Source: Sporosarcina luteola (GTDB lineage Bacteria > Bacillota > Bacilli > Bacillales_A > Planococcaceae). From it: a DNA stretch of 64,000 bases. Of this stretch, positions 20,221-30,048 are shown piece by piece. The notes beneath the pieces were generated by a model that saw only the letters and a program-made list of their open reading frames with translations, ran no database searches and was not told the DNA's origin. The stretch lies in contig NZ_JAMBNV010000001.1 in NCBI RefSeq assembly GCF_023715245.1, positions 372,001 through 436,000 of the forward strand, given 5' to 3'. The translations under genes were made by a program, and so were the position numbers. Numbering within the stretch: position 1 is the stretch's first letter; every line of letters starts with the position of its first letter.

Positions 20221-21061
20221 ACAAATATATAAAGCTTTAAATAAAGCGAAATCCCTTCTCGATTCAAAAGACTTGGACGCGCATGCCGCGCAGCTGCTCA
20301 TGGAGCATGTCACAAAAAAATCCGGCGCCGCGTTACTCGCGGACTTGCGAGAACCGCTCACGCCTGAACAACAAACCGCTTTCTGGAATAAAACCGAGGA
20401 CCTGCTTACAGGCAAGCCCGTCCAGCATATTATCGGCACGGAACAGTTTTACGGACTGTCGTTCGAAGTGAATGAACATGTGCTCATCCCGCGCCCTGAA
20501 ACGGAGGAGCTCGTCCTCGGCGCACTCGAACGGAGCCGCAGGATTCCTGGAAAATGCCGCGTGGCGGATATCGGTACAGGGAGCGGCGCGATCGCGATTG
20601 CCTTCAAAAAAGAACGGCCCGAAGCGCTTGTCACGGCGACGGACATCAGTGAAGCGGCTCTCAAAGTCGCGAAGCGCAATGCGGAGCTGAACGAAGTCGA
20701 AGTCGATTTCCGGCTCGGCAATCTGACGGAGCCGATAAAAACGGAAAAATGGGACGTCGTCCTGTCGAATCCCCCGTATATCGCCGTGGAAGAATCGCAA
20801 GAGATGTCGCGCACTGTGGTCGATTTCGAGCCGCATAATGCACTTTTCGCGGATGATGACGGGCTTTTCTTCTATAAGAAGCTTGCGCAAGAATTGCCGC
20901 CGCTTATGGAAAATCGATCGCTCATCGGTGTCGAGATCGGCTATCTTCAGGGATCACAAGTGAGCGAATTGTTCCAGAAGGCGTTTCCGGACGCGCGGGT
21001 TTCTATCGTAAAAGACGTGAACGGAAAAGATCGAATGATATTTTGCGAGATTGGTGAATAA
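20213..21061 (+). CDS. prmC: Release factor glutamine methyltransferase
   Basis: SAM-dependent methylation of the GGQ glutamine in RF1/RF2. 282 residues: N-terminal helical substrate-binding domain (to about 90), then the Rossmann-type methyltransferase domain with motif [15 protein letters not shown] and the catalytic NPPY at 186-189. [10 protein letters not shown] is a family signature. Starts inside the end of prfA (ATG 20213), matching its functional pairing with RF1. Confidence 0.95.
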   Translation: MTEQIYKALNKAKSLLDSKDLDAHAAQLLMEHVTKKSGAALLADLREPLTPEQQTAFWNKTEDLLTGKPVQHIIGTEQFYGLSFEVNEHVLIPRPETEELVLGALERSRRIPGKCRVADIGTGSGAIAIAFKKERPEALVTATDISEAALKVAKRNAELNEVEVDFRLGNLTEPIKTEKWDVVLSNPPYIAVEESQEMSRTVVDFEPHNALFADDDGLFFYKKLAQELPPLMENRSLIGVEIGYLQGSQVSELFQKAFPDARVSIVKDVNGKDRMIFCEIGE

Positions 21062-21104
21062 AACCCCGTAACCCTGGCGACAATGTGGTCAGGAGGGGAT
21101 CGAT

Positions 21105-21674
21105 ATGTTGCAAGACTATGAAATTATGAATCTAAAACCAAATAAGCGAATGGATCGTTTGATGGCGGTAGTCGAGTTCATTCTCGTGCTATTCCTCATC
21201 CAATCCGCGTTGCTGTTATTTACGGGGCAGGCTGAACAGGAAGAGGAGATCAGATTCCGGATCCTTGCGCATTCAAATGCGCCTGCTGACCAGAACTTGA
21301 AGGAAGAAATCCGGCTAGTTATCGAGCCGATGATCAATCAAGCGATTTCGCAAGCAGAGTCGAAATCCGAAATTGTGGATAATTTGAAAGCGATAGAAGC
21401 GACCGTTCTACAGATCGCGCAATCGATGGCGGATGGACAGGATGTAAGCTTTGAACGGACGGCAGCCCTGTTCCCGCCGAAGCGTTCCGGTTTGGTCATC
21501 ACGCCTCAAGCGCCGTATGACGCGTATATTTTAAAAATCGGCAGTGGGCGAGGGGATAATTGGTGGTGTTCTTTATTCCCGAGAGTCTGTTTTCCTGACA
21601 AAGATGTGGAAGAATCAGACGATGAAAAGGTCACTTTCTTCGTTTGGGAGTGGATAAAGTCGTTGTTTGAATAA
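21105..21674 (+). CDS. spoIIR: Stage II sporulation protein R
   Basis: Secreted forespore signal that activates SpoIIGA to process pro-sigma-E in the mother cell. 189 residues with an N-terminal membrane/signal segment (VVEFILVLFLIQSALLLF, about 22-39) and the family block IRFRILAHSNAPADQ...LKEEIRL; C-terminal WWCSLFPRVCFP has the two conserved cysteines. Somewhat shorter than B. subtilis SpoIIR (about 224). ATG 21105 follows AGGAGGGG. Sits in the prfA-ywlC interval as in B. subtilis. I saw no clear sigma-F promoter in the 43-base gap upstream. Confidence 0.92.
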   Translation: MLQDYEIMNLKPNKRMDRLMAVVEFILVLFLIQSALLLFTGQAEQEEEIRFRILAHSNAPADQNLKEEIRLVIEPMINQAISQAESKSEIVDNLKAIEATVLQIAQSMADGQDVSFERTAALFPPKRSGLVITPQAPYDAYILKIGSGRGDNWWCSLFPRVCFPDKDVEESDDEKVTFFVWEWIKSLFE

Positions 21675-21735
21675 AGTTATCCACTTACAATTGTGGATAA
21701 GTGTGCGAAACTGTGTATAAATGGGGGTTTAAACC

Positions 21736-22773
21736 TTGGAAACTGAAATTCTTTCAGTGGATAACGATATGGATAACTCAGTTAGTTATCAACAAGCTGT
21801 GGATATTTTGAAAAGTGGAGGCGTTGTCGCGTTCCCGACCGAAACGGTGTATGGCCTCGGAGCGCTTGCGACGGATGCGGTTGCCGTGCAGCGGATCTTC
21901 GAAGCGAAGGGGCGCCCGTCCGACAACCCGCTCATCGTACATATTGGCAATAAAATAGATGTGGATAACTATGCGGTAGATGTGCCGGAAATCGCAGGCA
22001 AGCTGATGGACGCATTTTGGCCTGGCCCGCTGACGCTCGTCTTCCATAAGAGGCCCGGTGTGATCGCGGAAAACGTTACACCGGGCTTCGACACGGTCGG
22101 TATCCGGATGCCTGATCATCCAGTAGCACTTAAATTGCTGCGCACGCTTAGCGGTCCGCTTGCCGCGCCGAGTGCGAATCGCAGCGGAAAACCGAGCCCG
22201 ACGGAAGCAGGGCATGTTCTCACTGATCTCGAAGGACGGATTCCGCTCATCGTCGACGGCGGCCGCACCGGTGTCGGCGTTGAATCGACTGTGCTCGACA
22301 TGACCGCTAGTCCACCCGAAATTCTACGGCCAGGTGGCGTGACGCGCGAGATGATCGAGGATGTGATTGGTCCCGTTCGCGCTGAAGGCAAGTCGCCGGG
22401 CGCCGCCGATGAGGAAGCGCCTCGTGCACCTGGCATGAAATACATGCATTACGCCCCGGAGTCTCCGCTGTACGTCATCCGTCCTGACGAAACGGTGATC
22501 CGGGAAGCGGTCAAGCAACTTCACATCGAAGGGAAGCGGGTTGCCGTCATCGGTCCCGACGAGTTCGACATCGCGGATGCGGATTGGTATTTCGCGGTAG
22601 GTCCGCTCAATAACAACGAGGCGATTGCAGTGAATCTGTACGGAGCGCTCCGGCAATGCGATTTGACGGACGCCGATCTTATCCTCGCTGCGGAAACGGA
22701 TTATGAAGGAGTCGGCCAAGCTGTCATGAATCGCCTACTGAAAGCGGCGGATGGAAAGCGGTTCAACGGATAA
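21736..22773 (+). CDS. ywlC: Threonylcarbamoyl-AMP synthase (YwlC/Sua5 type)
   Basis: Makes L-threonylcarbamoyl-adenylate for the t6A37 modification of ANN-decoding tRNAs. 345 residues: YrdC domain first (VVAFPTETVYGLGA, KGRPSDNPLIVHI, PSANRSGKPSPT) and then the Sua5 C-terminal domain (APGMKYMHYAPESPL). Start TTG 21736 is favoured by GGGGG eight bases upstream; the later in-frame ATG 21769 has none, and the TTG gives the length of B. subtilis YwlC. Confidence 0.94.
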   Translation: METEILSVDNDMDNSVSYQQAVDILKSGGVVAFPTETVYGLGALATDAVAVQRIFEAKGRPSDNPLIVHIGNKIDVDNYAVDVPEIAGKLMDAFWPGPLTLVFHKRPGVIAENVTPGFDTVGIRMPDHPVALKLLRTLSGPLAAPSANRSGKPSPTEAGHVLTDLEGRIPLIVDGGRTGVGVESTVLDMTASPPEILRPGGVTREMIEDVIGPVRAEGKSPGAADEEAPRAPGMKYMHYAPESPLYVIRPDETVIREAVKQLHIEGKRVAVIGPDEFDIADADWYFAVGPLNNNEAIAVNLYGALRQCDLTDADLILAAETDYEGVGQAVMNRLLKAADGKRFNG

Positions 22774-22821
22774 TGTAATAACAGTTTTCAACTAAGTTTC
22801 TGTGAACAACGAATATAGGAC

Positions 22822-22884
22822 ATGAATGACCTCCTAAACGCGCGCATAAGATGGATGGATGCGGAAGTTGGGAGGTCAATTCAT
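22822..22884 (+). promoter_or_regulatory. Hairpin covering the mntP ribosome-binding site
   Basis: ATGAAT-GACCTCC (22822-22834) is complementary to GGAGGTC-(A)-ATTCAT (22871-22884), with an inner stem CGCAT/ATGCG (22843-22847, 22859-22863). The right arm contains the Shine-Dalgarno GGGAGGT and reaches the start codon, so translation would be blocked when the hairpin forms. It does not resemble the yybP-ykoY manganese riboswitch by eye. Confidence 0.65.
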
Positions 22885-23384
22885 TGTTGGAAATATTCGC
22901 TGCAAGCGTTACGACAATCGATGTCATCGTCGTGTTATCGTTATTACAGTTGCGGAAAGGAAGGCTCGTCCTCGCGCTGTGGATAACATTCCTGAATATA
23001 TTGCTGCCGTTCGCGGGCTTTGTCATGGGAGATTGGTCCGCCGAACTGTTTTCGGTGTGGAGTCATATGCTATCCGGCGTCCTGCTTGCGTTGATCGGCA
23101 TCCACATGCTTCTGCACGACGATGATAACAGCATGCTGAAACGGCGGCTCCACCCGGCCATCATTGCGCTCGCCGTCAGCTTGGACACTTTCTCGATCAG
23201 CGTTTCTTTCGGTATGCTCCATTTGAATAAAGTACTGTTCATCTTGGCATCCGGAGTCCTATCGTTCATTTTTTCCTGCGTGGCACTTTATTTCGGGAGA
23301 TTCTTAAGCATTAAAAACGGCAGGCTGCTTCGCATCATTGCCGGCTTGGCTTTGTTGACCATGGGGATATTGTCATGTTTCTGA
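22884..23384 (+). CDS. mntP: MntP-family manganese efflux protein (ywlD-like)
   Basis: Predicted six-helix membrane exporter; MntP proteins pump out excess Mn(II). 166 residues if started at TTG 22884, the only candidate with a well-placed site (GGGAGGT at 22870-22876). The two internally repeated halves are visible: TTIDVIVVLSLLQ and SLDTFSISVSFGM, each with the acidic residue expected to bind metal. An in-frame ATG at 22851 lacks a ribosome site and lies within the regulatory hairpin. Same position as B. subtilis ywlD. Confidence 0.85.
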   Translation: MLEIFAASVTTIDVIVVLSLLQLRKGRLVLALWITFLNILLPFAGFVMGDWSAELFSVWSHMLSGVLLALIGIHMLLHDDDNSMLKRRLHPAIIALAVSLDTFSISVSFGMLHLNKVLFILASGVLSFIFSCVALYFGRFLSIKNGRLLRIIAGLALLTMGILSCF

Positions 23385-23444
23385 CGAAATTGTCTATTTC
23401 TTTCTTCATGGAAATCAGGTATTCTAATAGGTAGGTGATCATGA

Positions 23445-23891
23445 ATGAATATTTATTTTATTTGCACAGGAAATACATGCAGGAGTCCGATGGCGGAGGC
23501 GATTCTCCGTTCAAAAGAGATAGAAGGTGTAACGGTCCGGTCGGCTGGGGTCAGTGCGGTTGATGGGTTGCCGATTGCTTTGAATGCGCAGACGCTTATT
23601 GAAGAGGCGGACATGCCGTATACGCACGTGTCCAACGCGGTCAACGCGGAAGATTTGGAATGGGCGGACCTCGTGCTGACGATGACGATGTCGCATAAGG
23701 AGCAGTTGCTGCATTTATTCCCGGAAGCCGCTGAAAAGACGTTTACGCTGAAAGAGTACGCAACGCCCGGTGAATTCGGAGATGTGCATGATCCGTACGG
23801 CGGCAGCCTTGCCACTTACCGTACGACATTCGATGAATTGGACGGGTTGATCGAGCGATTGAAGTTGAAGCTGACGGAGGATGGGGAATGA
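23445..23891 (+). CDS. ywlE: Protein-arginine-phosphatase YwlE
   Basis: Low-molecular-weight phosphatase fold, removing phosphate from protein arginine and so opposing the McsB kinase in stress control and ClpCP targeting. 148 residues. P-loop CTGNTCRS with nucleophile C7; the Thr at position 11 distinguishes arginine from tyrosine phosphatases. The general acid Asp is in HDPYGG. ATG 23445 has TAGGTGATC upstream. Overlaps the next gene by 4 bases (ATGA). Confidence 0.95.
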   Translation: MNIYFICTGNTCRSPMAEAILRSKEIEGVTVRSAGVSAVDGLPIALNAQTLIEEADMPYTHVSNAVNAEDLEWADLVLTMTMSHKEQLLHLFPEAAEKTFTLKEYATPGEFGDVHDPYGGSLATYRTTFDELDGLIERLKLKLTEDGE

Positions 23892-25174
23892 AGAAGAAGT
23901 TCGGTTTGCGCAAAAAGATGGTTTTATTTGTAACGGTGCTTGCAGTTATCACGTATTCAACGAGTGCCTTGTTCATCAACTATATCCGGCCGGAGTTCTT
24001 TCCAAATGTCCAGCCGTTTGTATTTGAAATCAGTACATATGCAATGGGGATAATTTGGTCGGGCATTTTGGCGGCCCTGTTCAGCACGATATTGACGAAG
24101 CCGCTGCAGAACTTGGAGAAAGCGGCGATTGAAGTGGCGGATGGCAAGATCGGTACAGATATCGAGTTGCCGAAGTCATCCGACGAAATCCGCTCTGTTG
24201 CGGAAGCGTTCCAGCAGCTTGTCGTCAATTTACGGACGATTGTCACGGAAATCGAGACGAATTTCGAGAAGACGGCACAGACGGTCGATAAATTATCGGG
24301 TGAGACAAGCAGTGCGGCATTACAGGCGGACGCGGTCGCTTCAACGATCATGGAAATTTCCTCGGGTGCGGAGGCTTCTGCAGTCGCAATCCAGGAAACC
24401 GCGGAGGCGATTGAGGATGTGCGGATGCTTGCCGCTGAAGTGAGCAGCCGTGCGGAAGATTCATCCGAACAGTCAAAAGAGATGCTAGCGGAACTCGGAC
24501 GTACAACAGAAGTGTTCCGGACGCTCGTCAAAGGGATCCGGGACATGTCCGATCAAAGCGAGCAGTCGCTCGGCACGATCCGTGAACTTGACCAAAATGC
24601 ACAGAAGATCGGCGAAATCGTCCAGCTCGTCGGCAGCATCGCAGGCCAGACGAATCTGCTTGCGTTGAACGCATCCATCGAAGCGGCGCGTGCCGGGGAG
24701 CATGGAAAAGGCTTTGCGGTCGTCGCAGAGGAAGTACGTGTTCTTGCCGATGAAAGTGCGAAAGCGGTTCATAGCATCGATGAACTCGTGAAAACGATCC
24801 AATCCGACGTCTCAAAAGTCGTGAAGGAAATGGAAAAGCAAGTGAGCACGGCAGCAAACGAAGCGAACCGTGCCGATGCAACGAGCGGCAACGTCGAAGC
24901 GATGGCGGCAAAAGTGAACGGCATGGCCGATTCCGTCGTCAAAATTTCGGAACTCGTTGAACACCAGTTATCCAATATCGAAACGACCGCCATGCAATCA
25001 CAGGAAGTCGCAGCGATTGCGGAACAGACATCGGCTGGCGCAGAAGAAGTGCGCGCCGCCACGGAAGAGCAAGTTAAATCAATTGAGCAGACGGATATTA
25101 TGGCAAACCAATTGAAGAAACAATCCGAAGATCTCTATAAAGTCATCAGCCAATTCGATCGTTCAGGAGAATAA
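23888..25174 (+). CDS. Methyl-accepting chemotaxis-type receptor with minimal sensor
   Basis: 428 residues. Two membrane segments (about 10-30 and 48-69) separated by only about 17 residues, so there is no real extracellular ligand domain. HAMP follows (about 70-120), then a long coiled-coil signalling domain with the conserved tip [20 protein letters not shown] and [15 protein letters not shown]. It should signal through CheA/CheW, sensing something in the membrane or cytoplasm. Coupled to ywlE by a 4-base overlap; the pairing with a protein-arginine phosphatase is notable because McsB/YwlE affect stress and motility proteins in Bacillus, but any functional link is speculation. Confidence 0.9.
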   Translation: MKKKFGLRKKMVLFVTVLAVITYSTSALFINYIRPEFFPNVQPFVFEISTYAMGIIWSGILAALFSTILTKPLQNLEKAAIEVADGKIGTDIELPKSSDEIRSVAEAFQQLVVNLRTIVTEIETNFEKTAQTVDKLSGETSSAALQADAVASTIMEISSGAEASAVAIQETAEAIEDVRMLAAEVSSRAEDSSEQSKEMLAELGRTTEVFRTLVKGIRDMSDQSEQSLGTIRELDQNAQKIGEIVQLVGSIAGQTNLLALNASIEAARAGEHGKGFAVVAEEVRVLADESAKAVHSIDELVKTIQSDVSKVVKEMEKQVSTAANEANRADATSGNVEAMAAKVNGMADSVVKISELVEHQLSNIETTAMQSQEVAAIAEQTSAGAEEVRAATEEQVKSIEQTDIMANQLKKQSEDLYKVISQFDRSGE

Positions 25175-25185
25175 GCTATTCATTT

Positions 25186-25223
25186 CACAGCCCGAAATAG
25201 TCATACCGGGGCTGTGTTTTTTT
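25186..25223 (+). terminator. Terminator after the chemoreceptor gene
   Basis: CACAGCCC pairs with GGGCTGTG (25186-25193, 25209-25216), then seven T. Confidence 0.85.
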
Positions 25224-25275
25224 ATGGAACAATGGTAAAATGATTTGTGAGTAAATTAAGAAAAGAGGGGACGCA

Positions 25276-25713
25276 ATGAAAATCGCAATCTCTTCGGATC
25301 ATGGCGGCAACCGCTTGCGCCATGAAATCATGGACTTATTATCGGAACTCGGATTGGATTATGAAGACTTCGGTCCGGACTCCGATGAATCGGTCGATTA
25401 TCCGGATTTCGCCAAACCAGTAGCGGACGGCGTCGCAAGCGGGAAGTTCGACCGGGGCATCCTCATTTGCGGAACAGGGATCGGCATGTCGATCGCTGCG
25501 AACAAAGTGAAAGGTATCCGTTGTGCACTCGTCCACGACGTCTTCAGCGCGAAGGCGACGAGAGGGCATAACGACTCGAATATCCTTGCTATGGGCGAAC
25601 GCGTCATCGGACCGGGTCTAGCAAGAGAAGTGGTGACAGCTTGGCTGGACACGTCATTCGAAGGCGGCCGTCACGAGCGCCGCGTCGCCAAATTGTCAGA
25701 GCTTGAAAATTAA
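25276..25713 (+). CDS. rpiB: Ribose-5-phosphate isomerase B
   Basis: Interconverts ribulose 5-phosphate and ribose 5-phosphate. 145 residues, RpiB/LacAB fold. ISSDHGGNRLRHEI near the N-terminus binds phosphate; ICGTGIGMSIAANKVKGIRCA has the catalytic Cys and anion hole; RGHNDSNILAMGERVIG is conserved. ATG 25276 with GAGGGGAC upstream. B. subtilis ywlF equivalent, at the same place. Confidence 0.94.
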   Translation: MKIAISSDHGGNRLRHEIMDLLSELGLDYEDFGPDSDESVDYPDFAKPVADGVASGKFDRGILICGTGIGMSIAANKVKGIRCALVHDVFSAKATRGHNDSNILAMGERVIGPGLAREVVTAWLDTSFEGGRHERRVAKLSELEN

Positions 25714-25730
25714 GTGAGGTGAGCAAGCCA

Positions 25731-26294
25731 ATGGATGATGTATTGAATTTATGGAAGCTTCAGCTTGACCAGCTTCTATCGGAAATGGAAGAGCAGACAA
25801 CTTTTACACCCGGCACATTCTTCGTCGTCGGCTGCTCGACATCCGAAATCGCGGGCAAACGGATCGGGACAGGCGGTGCGCTCGAAGTCGCCGAAGCCTT
25901 ATTCGGACCGCTGCAAGCATTCGCGAAAAAGCATGACCTATTGTTGGCATTCCAAGGCTGCGAGCATATTAACCGCGCCTTGACGATTGAACGTAAAGCC
26001 GCGGACAAAGCGAATCTCGACTCCGTATCCGTCATTCCGGCGGTACATGCGGGCGGATCGATGTCCACATATGCATTCGAACATTTAGAAGACGCGGTCG
26101 TCGTCGAGTCCATCCGTGCGAATGCAGGGATCGACATCGGCCAGACGCTGATCGGCATGCACTTGAAGCCGGTCGCCGTCCCACTCAGGACGTCTATCGA
26201 CAAGATCGGGGATGCAGTCGTCACCGTGGCGACAACACGTCCGAAATTGATCGGCGGCGAGCGGGCGATCTACAAACTTCCTGTGGAAGAATGA
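25731..26294 (+). CDS. ywlG: DUF436/TIGR01440 family protein (ywlG-like)
   Basis: 187 residues, family of unknown function restricted mainly to Firmicutes and usually found between rpiB and glyA, as here. Recognisable segments: [34 protein letters not shown] and [21 protein letters not shown]. The conserved Cys residues (GCSTSE, GCEHINR) could form an active or metal site, but no reaction is known. ATG 25731 has GTGAGGTGAG ending seven bases upstream; an in-frame GTG inside that site is not used. Confidence 0.88.
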   Translation: MDDVLNLWKLQLDQLLSEMEEQTTFTPGTFFVVGCSTSEIAGKRIGTGGALEVAEALFGPLQAFAKKHDLLLAFQGCEHINRALTIERKAADKANLDSVSVIPAVHAGGSMSTYAFEHLEDAVVVESIRANAGIDIGQTLIGMHLKPVAVPLRTSIDKIGDAVVTVATTRPKLIGGERAIYKLPVEE

Positions 26295-26337
26295 CGCATC
26301 TGCAGATAAATTAACTCAGAAAAGGGGAAATGGAATC

Positions 26338-27591
26338 ATGGATTTAAGCAATGTGAAACGTGAAGATACAGCTGTCTACGAAGCGATCATGGCGGAAAAG
26401 AACCGCCAGAACGCCAATATCGAATTGATCGCATCCGAAAACTTTGTGACGGAAGCAGTCATGGAAGCGCAAGGCTCTTATTTGACGAACAAATACGCTG
26501 AAGGCTATCCAGGCAAACGCTACTACGGCGGCTGCGAGCACGTCGACGTCGTTGAAAACATCGCGCGCGACCGTGTGAAAGAAATTTTCGGCGCGGGCTA
26601 TGCAAACGTCCAAGCCCACTCCGGCGCGCAAGCGAACATGGCTGTCTATTTCACAATTCTTGAGCCGGGCGACACTGTCCTCGGCATGAACCTTTCCCAC
26701 GGCGGACACTTGACGCACGGAAGCCCTGTGAACTTCTCGGGTAAACTTTACAATTTCGTCGAATACGGGGTCAGCAAAGAGGACGAGCGCATCGATTACG
26801 AAGACGTCCGTCAAAAAGCGCTTGAGCATAAGCCGAAATTGATTGTTGCAGGCGCAAGCGCATATCCACGCGAAATCGACTTCGCGAAATTCCGTGAAAT
26901 CGCGGATGAAGTCGGTGCGTATTTGATGGTCGACATGGCGCATATTGCTGGTCTCGTCGCTGTCGGCGAGCATCCGAATCCGGTGCCGTACGCGCACTTC
27001 GTCACATCAACGACGCATAAAACATTGCGCGGCCCACGTGGCGGCTTGATCCTCGTGAACGAGGAATTTGCTGAAGAATTCGGCCGTAAAATCGACAAAA
27101 CAATCTTCCCTGGCATCCAAGGCGGTCCATTGATGCACGTCATCGCTGCAAAAGCGGTTGCATTTGGCGAAGCCCAAAAGCCTGAGTTTAAATCGCATAT
27201 CCAGCAAGTGAAGAAAAATGCTGCAGCCCTTGCGGAATCCTTGATGGCTGAAGGTGTCGACATTGTTTCAGGCGGAACGGACAACCACTTGTTGCTCGTC
27301 AACTTGAAATCACTCGGCATTACAGGCAAGATTGCTGAACACGTCCTTGACGAAGTCGGCATCACTGTCAATAAAAACACAATTCCATTCGACACGGAAA
27401 GCCCATTCGTCACATCCGGCATCCGTATCGGAACGCCAGCTGTCACAACTCGCGGCTTCAAAGAGGAAGAGATGAAGGAAATCGGCTCCATCATCGCTCA
27501 CCTTTTGAAAAACCACGAAGACGAAGCGGTGAAAAAAGAAGCGGCCGAGCGCGTCAAAGCGTTGACAGACCGTTTCCCGCTGTATGCATAA
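26338..27591 (+). CDS. glyA: Serine hydroxymethyltransferase
   Basis: PLP enzyme converting serine and tetrahydrofolate to glycine and 5,10-methylene-THF, the main one-carbon source. 417 residues. [34 protein letters not shown], the PLP Asp in [12 protein letters not shown] and the Schiff-base Lys in [14 protein letters not shown] are all present. AAAAGGGGAA before ATG 26338. Last gene of the ywlC-glyA group; terminator follows. Confidence 0.97.
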   Translation: MDLSNVKREDTAVYEAIMAEKNRQNANIELIASENFVTEAVMEAQGSYLTNKYAEGYPGKRYYGGCEHVDVVENIARDRVKEIFGAGYANVQAHSGAQANMAVYFTILEPGDTVLGMNLSHGGHLTHGSPVNFSGKLYNFVEYGVSKEDERIDYEDVRQKALEHKPKLIVAGASAYPREIDFAKFREIADEVGAYLMVDMAHIAGLVAVGEHPNPVPYAHFVTSTTHKTLRGPRGGLILVNEEFAEEFGRKIDKTIFPGIQGGPLMHVIAAKAVAFGEAQKPEFKSHIQQVKKNAAALAESLMAEGVDIVSGGTDNHLLLVNLKSLGITGKIAEHVLDEVGITVNKNTIPFDTESPFVTSGIRIGTPAVTTRGFKEEEMKEIGSIIAHLLKNHEDEAVKKEAAERVKALTDRFPLYA

Positions 27592-27602
27592 TTGAGTAAT
27601 TG

Positions 27603-27638
27603 AAATCCCCGCTCTCTGCGTGAGAGCGGGGATTTTTT
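27603..27638 (+). terminator. Terminator after glyA
   Basis: Very stable stem AAATCCCCGCTCTC/GAGAGCGGGGATTT with 5-base loop, then T-run. Confidence 0.95.
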
Positions 27639-27717
27639 ATGACGAGGAAAATGTTATGCGCGAGTTCGGAGGAGTTATGCTCATTTTGGGACTTTCAACC
27701 CATATCTAGGTCTTGGT

Positions 27718-27738
27718 TTGTCAAAAGCATTCGGCGCG
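27718..27738 (+). repeat. Array leader motif, copy L2
   Basis: TTGTCAAAAGCATT followed by CGGCGCG; 33 bases before array A1. Confidence 0.75.
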
Positions 27739-27770
27739 CAAGGCGGAATTCAACATCGTCATGCCTACCC

Positions 27771-27952
27771 GCGCTCATAAATTTATATAAACGCTCGTAA
27801 ATCCATTTTCACGCTCATAAATATCGCCAATCGCGCATAAATCGAAATTCCCACGCATAACCTCCGCCAATCACGCATAAATCAGAATTCCCACGCATAA
27901 ACCGCCGCAATTACGCATAAATCGCAAATTCAACGCATAACCGACAATATCC
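27771..27952 (+). repeat. Degenerate tandem array A1, 20-base unit, about 9 copies
   Basis: Unit core ACGCATAAATC plus 8-9 variable bases; the first three units have the variant GCGCTCATAAATC. Spacing between cores is 20 bases in most units (e.g. ACGCATAACCTCCGCCAATC then ACGCATAAATCAGAATTCCC). It fills the glyA-upp gap together with leader L2. Confidence 0.85.
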
Positions 27953-27982
27953 GCATTCCCAATGTGTAAAGCGACACGTTTC

Positions 27983-27991
27983 TGTTATAAT
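27983..27991 (+). promoter_or_regulatory. Extended -10 promoter of upp
   Basis: TGTTATAAT (TGn plus consensus TATAAT) 35 bases before the upp start; the -35 region is poor, as usual for extended -10 promoters. Confidence 0.65.
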
Positions 27992-28025
27992 GTACAGGAC
28001 ATTCCGAAAAGGAGCGATTAGCAAA

Positions 28026-28655
28026 ATGGCAAAAGTACATGTATTCGATCATCCGCTTATCCAGCATAAATTGACACATATCCGTGACGTGAATACGGGA
28101 ACGAAGGAGTTCCGCGAGCTCGTCGACGAAGTTGCGACATTGATGGCGTATGAAATTACAAGAGACCTTCCACTGACGGAAGTGGAAGTGGAAACACCGG
28201 TCCGGACAGCAAAATCAAATGTATTGGCAGGCAAGAAACTGGGAATTGTCCCTATTCTGCGTGCAGGCATCGGCATGGTCGATGGTATTTTGAAATTGAT
28301 TCCGGCAGCAAAAGTCGGACATATCGGCTTGTTCCGCGATCCTGAAACACTGCAACCTGTTGAGTATTTTGTAAAACTTCCATCCGACGTATCGGAGCGT
28401 GAATTCATCCTCATCGACCCGATGCTTGCAACAGGTGGCACGGCGGTGGAGGCAGTAAATTCATTGAAAAAACGCGGTGCGAAAAATATCCGCTTCATGT
28501 GCTTGATTGCAGCTCCTGAAGGCGTGAAAGTGTTCACGGAAGCACATCCTGACATCGACGTATACATTGCCGCATTGGACGAAAAGTTAAATGAAAAAGG
28601 ATATATCGTTCCAGGACTCGGTGATGCAGGCGACCGCCTATTTGGAACTAAATAA
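28026..28655 (+). CDS. upp: Uracil phosphoribosyltransferase
   Basis: Pyrimidine salvage: uracil plus PRPP to UMP. 209 residues. PRPP loop [17 protein letters not shown], uracil-binding [13 protein letters not shown] and [11 protein letters not shown] are present. ATG 28026 with AAAGGAGCG upstream; the open frame upstream contains the promoter. Lies between glyA and the epimerase/atp genes as in other Bacillales. Confidence 0.97.
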   Translation: MAKVHVFDHPLIQHKLTHIRDVNTGTKEFRELVDEVATLMAYEITRDLPLTEVEVETPVRTAKSNVLAGKKLGIVPILRAGIGMVDGILKLIPAAKVGHIGLFRDPETLQPVEYFVKLPSDVSEREFILIDPMLATGGTAVEAVNSLKKRGAKNIRFMCLIAAPEGVKVFTEAHPDIDVYIAALDEKLNEKGYIVPGLGDAGDRLFGTK

Positions 28656-28690
28656 TAACGGATCACAATAATTTGGAAGGCGTGAATGGA

Positions 28691-29812
28691 TTGAAAAAGA
28701 AATGGAAAGTGATGACGATATTCGGTACGCGGCCGGAAGCGATTAAAATGGCACCGCTCGTACTCGAACTGCAAAAGCATCCGGAGGAGATCGAATCGAT
28801 CGTTACGGTGACTGCGCAACATCGTCAAATGCTCGACCAAGTTTTGCATGCATTCAACATCACACCAACTTATGATTTGAACATCATGAAAGACCGGCAG
28901 ACACTTATCGACGTCGCGACCCGCGGACTCGAAGGGCTCGACCAAATTATGAAAGAGGCGCAGCCCGACATCGTGCTCGTCCATGGCGATACATCGACGA
29001 CTTTCATCGGCGGTCTTGCCGCGTTTTACAATAAGATCGCAGTAGGCCACGTCGAGGCGGGACTCCGTACATGGGATAAATTCTCCCCGTACCCGGAGGA
29101 GATGAACCGGCAGCTGACAGGCGTTCTTGCCGACCTTCATTTCTCGCCGACCGAAAAGTCTGCGCAGAATCTAGTAAATGAAGGAAAACAGGAAGATCGG
29201 ATCTACATTACGGGGAACACGGCGATAGACGCACTTCAGACGACGGTGCGGGATGATTACCACCATCCAATCCTTGACCAAATGGGGGAAGACCGACTCA
29301 TCCTCCTTACCGCGCACCGGCGCGAAAACTTGGGCGAGCCGATGCGCAATATGTTCCGGGCAATCGTTCGGATCCTGGAAAAGCATCCGGACACACAAGT
29401 CATCTACCCGGTCCATATGAATCCGGCCGTGCGTGAAGTGGCGGACGAAATCCTTGGCTCAAACAAGCGGGTTCATCTGATTGAACCGCTTGAAGTCGTC
29501 GATTTCCACAACTTCGCCGCACGCTCGCACATCATCCTGACTGATTCAGGCGGCATCCAGGAAGAAGCGCCTTCGCTCGGGAAACCGGTCATCGTCCTTC
29601 GCGACACGACCGAGCGTCCTGAAGGCATTGAAGCAGGCACATTGAAACTTGCCGGAACCGACGAAGATACAATCTTCAACCTGACAGACACGCTTCTATC
29701 CGACGAAGCGGAATACACCGCCATGGCCAAAGCTTCCAACCCATATGGAGATGGCCATGCTTCAGAACGGATTGTCAGCGCGTTAAAGGAATATCTTTCC
29801 TCAACGAACTGA
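28691..29812 (+). CDS. mnaA: UDP-N-acetylglucosamine 2-epimerase (non-hydrolysing)
   Basis: Converts UDP-GlcNAc to UDP-ManNAc for teichoic acid linkage units or other envelope glycans. About 373 residues. MTIFGTRPEAIKMAPL, VHGDTSTTFIGG, HVEAGLRTWD, TAHRRENLGEPM and TDSGGIQEEAPSLGKPV are signature segments with the catalytic acidic and His residues. Start uncertain: TTG 28691 gives the B. subtilis MnaA-like N-terminus MKKKWKVM and lies 10 bases after GGAAGG; GTG 28682 is too close to that site. Cotranscription with upp is plausible (35 bases apart). Confidence 0.93.
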   Translation: MKKKWKVMTIFGTRPEAIKMAPLVLELQKHPEEIESIVTVTAQHRQMLDQVLHAFNITPTYDLNIMKDRQTLIDVATRGLEGLDQIMKEAQPDIVLVHGDTSTTFIGGLAAFYNKIAVGHVEAGLRTWDKFSPYPEEMNRQLTGVLADLHFSPTEKSAQNLVNEGKQEDRIYITGNTAIDALQTTVRDDYHHPILDQMGEDRLILLTAHRRENLGEPMRNMFRAIVRILEKHPDTQVIYPVHMNPAVREVADEILGSNKRVHLIEPLEVVDFHNFAARSHIILTDSGGIQEEAPSLGKPVIVLRDTTERPEGIEAGTLKLAGTDEDTIFNLTDTLLSDEAEYTAMAKASNPYGDGHASERIVSALKEYLSSTN

Positions 29813-29883
29813 TATGCGTCAACACTTTTGTGCATATTGAACAATGCTTGCACATTTATTGCTAAAGCACGTGAAATCAAGCT

Positions 29884-29936
29884 AATGAGGGATTTTTTCA
29901 TCGGGTCAAACTGAGGGAAATCCCTCATTTCTTCAT
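29884..29936 (+). terminator. Terminator after mnaA
   Basis: AATGAGGGATTT (29884-29895) pairs with AAATCCCTCATTT (29918-29930), with a 22-base loop and T-rich tail. Confidence 0.7.
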
Positions 29937-30013
29937 TATGAGAGAATCGACTGTGCAAATATGTCTATTATTTGACAACGTGAAGACTTTGTGAAGAATT
30001 TCACGGGAATCAA

Positions 30014-30042
30014 TTGACATCAAAATGCCCCTATTGTATGCT
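30014..30042 (+). promoter_or_regulatory. Sigma-A promoter of the atp operon
   Basis: TTGACA at 30014-30019, 17-base spacer, TATGCT at 30037-30042. Expected start near 30049, about 310 bases before atpI. Confidence 0.8.
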
Positions 30043-30048
30043 AACAAA

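Noticed and set aside
22822-22884. yybP-ykoY manganese riboswitch before mntP
   Set aside because: The stretch is too short and lacks the conserved loops of that class; only a simple site-covering hairpin is visible.
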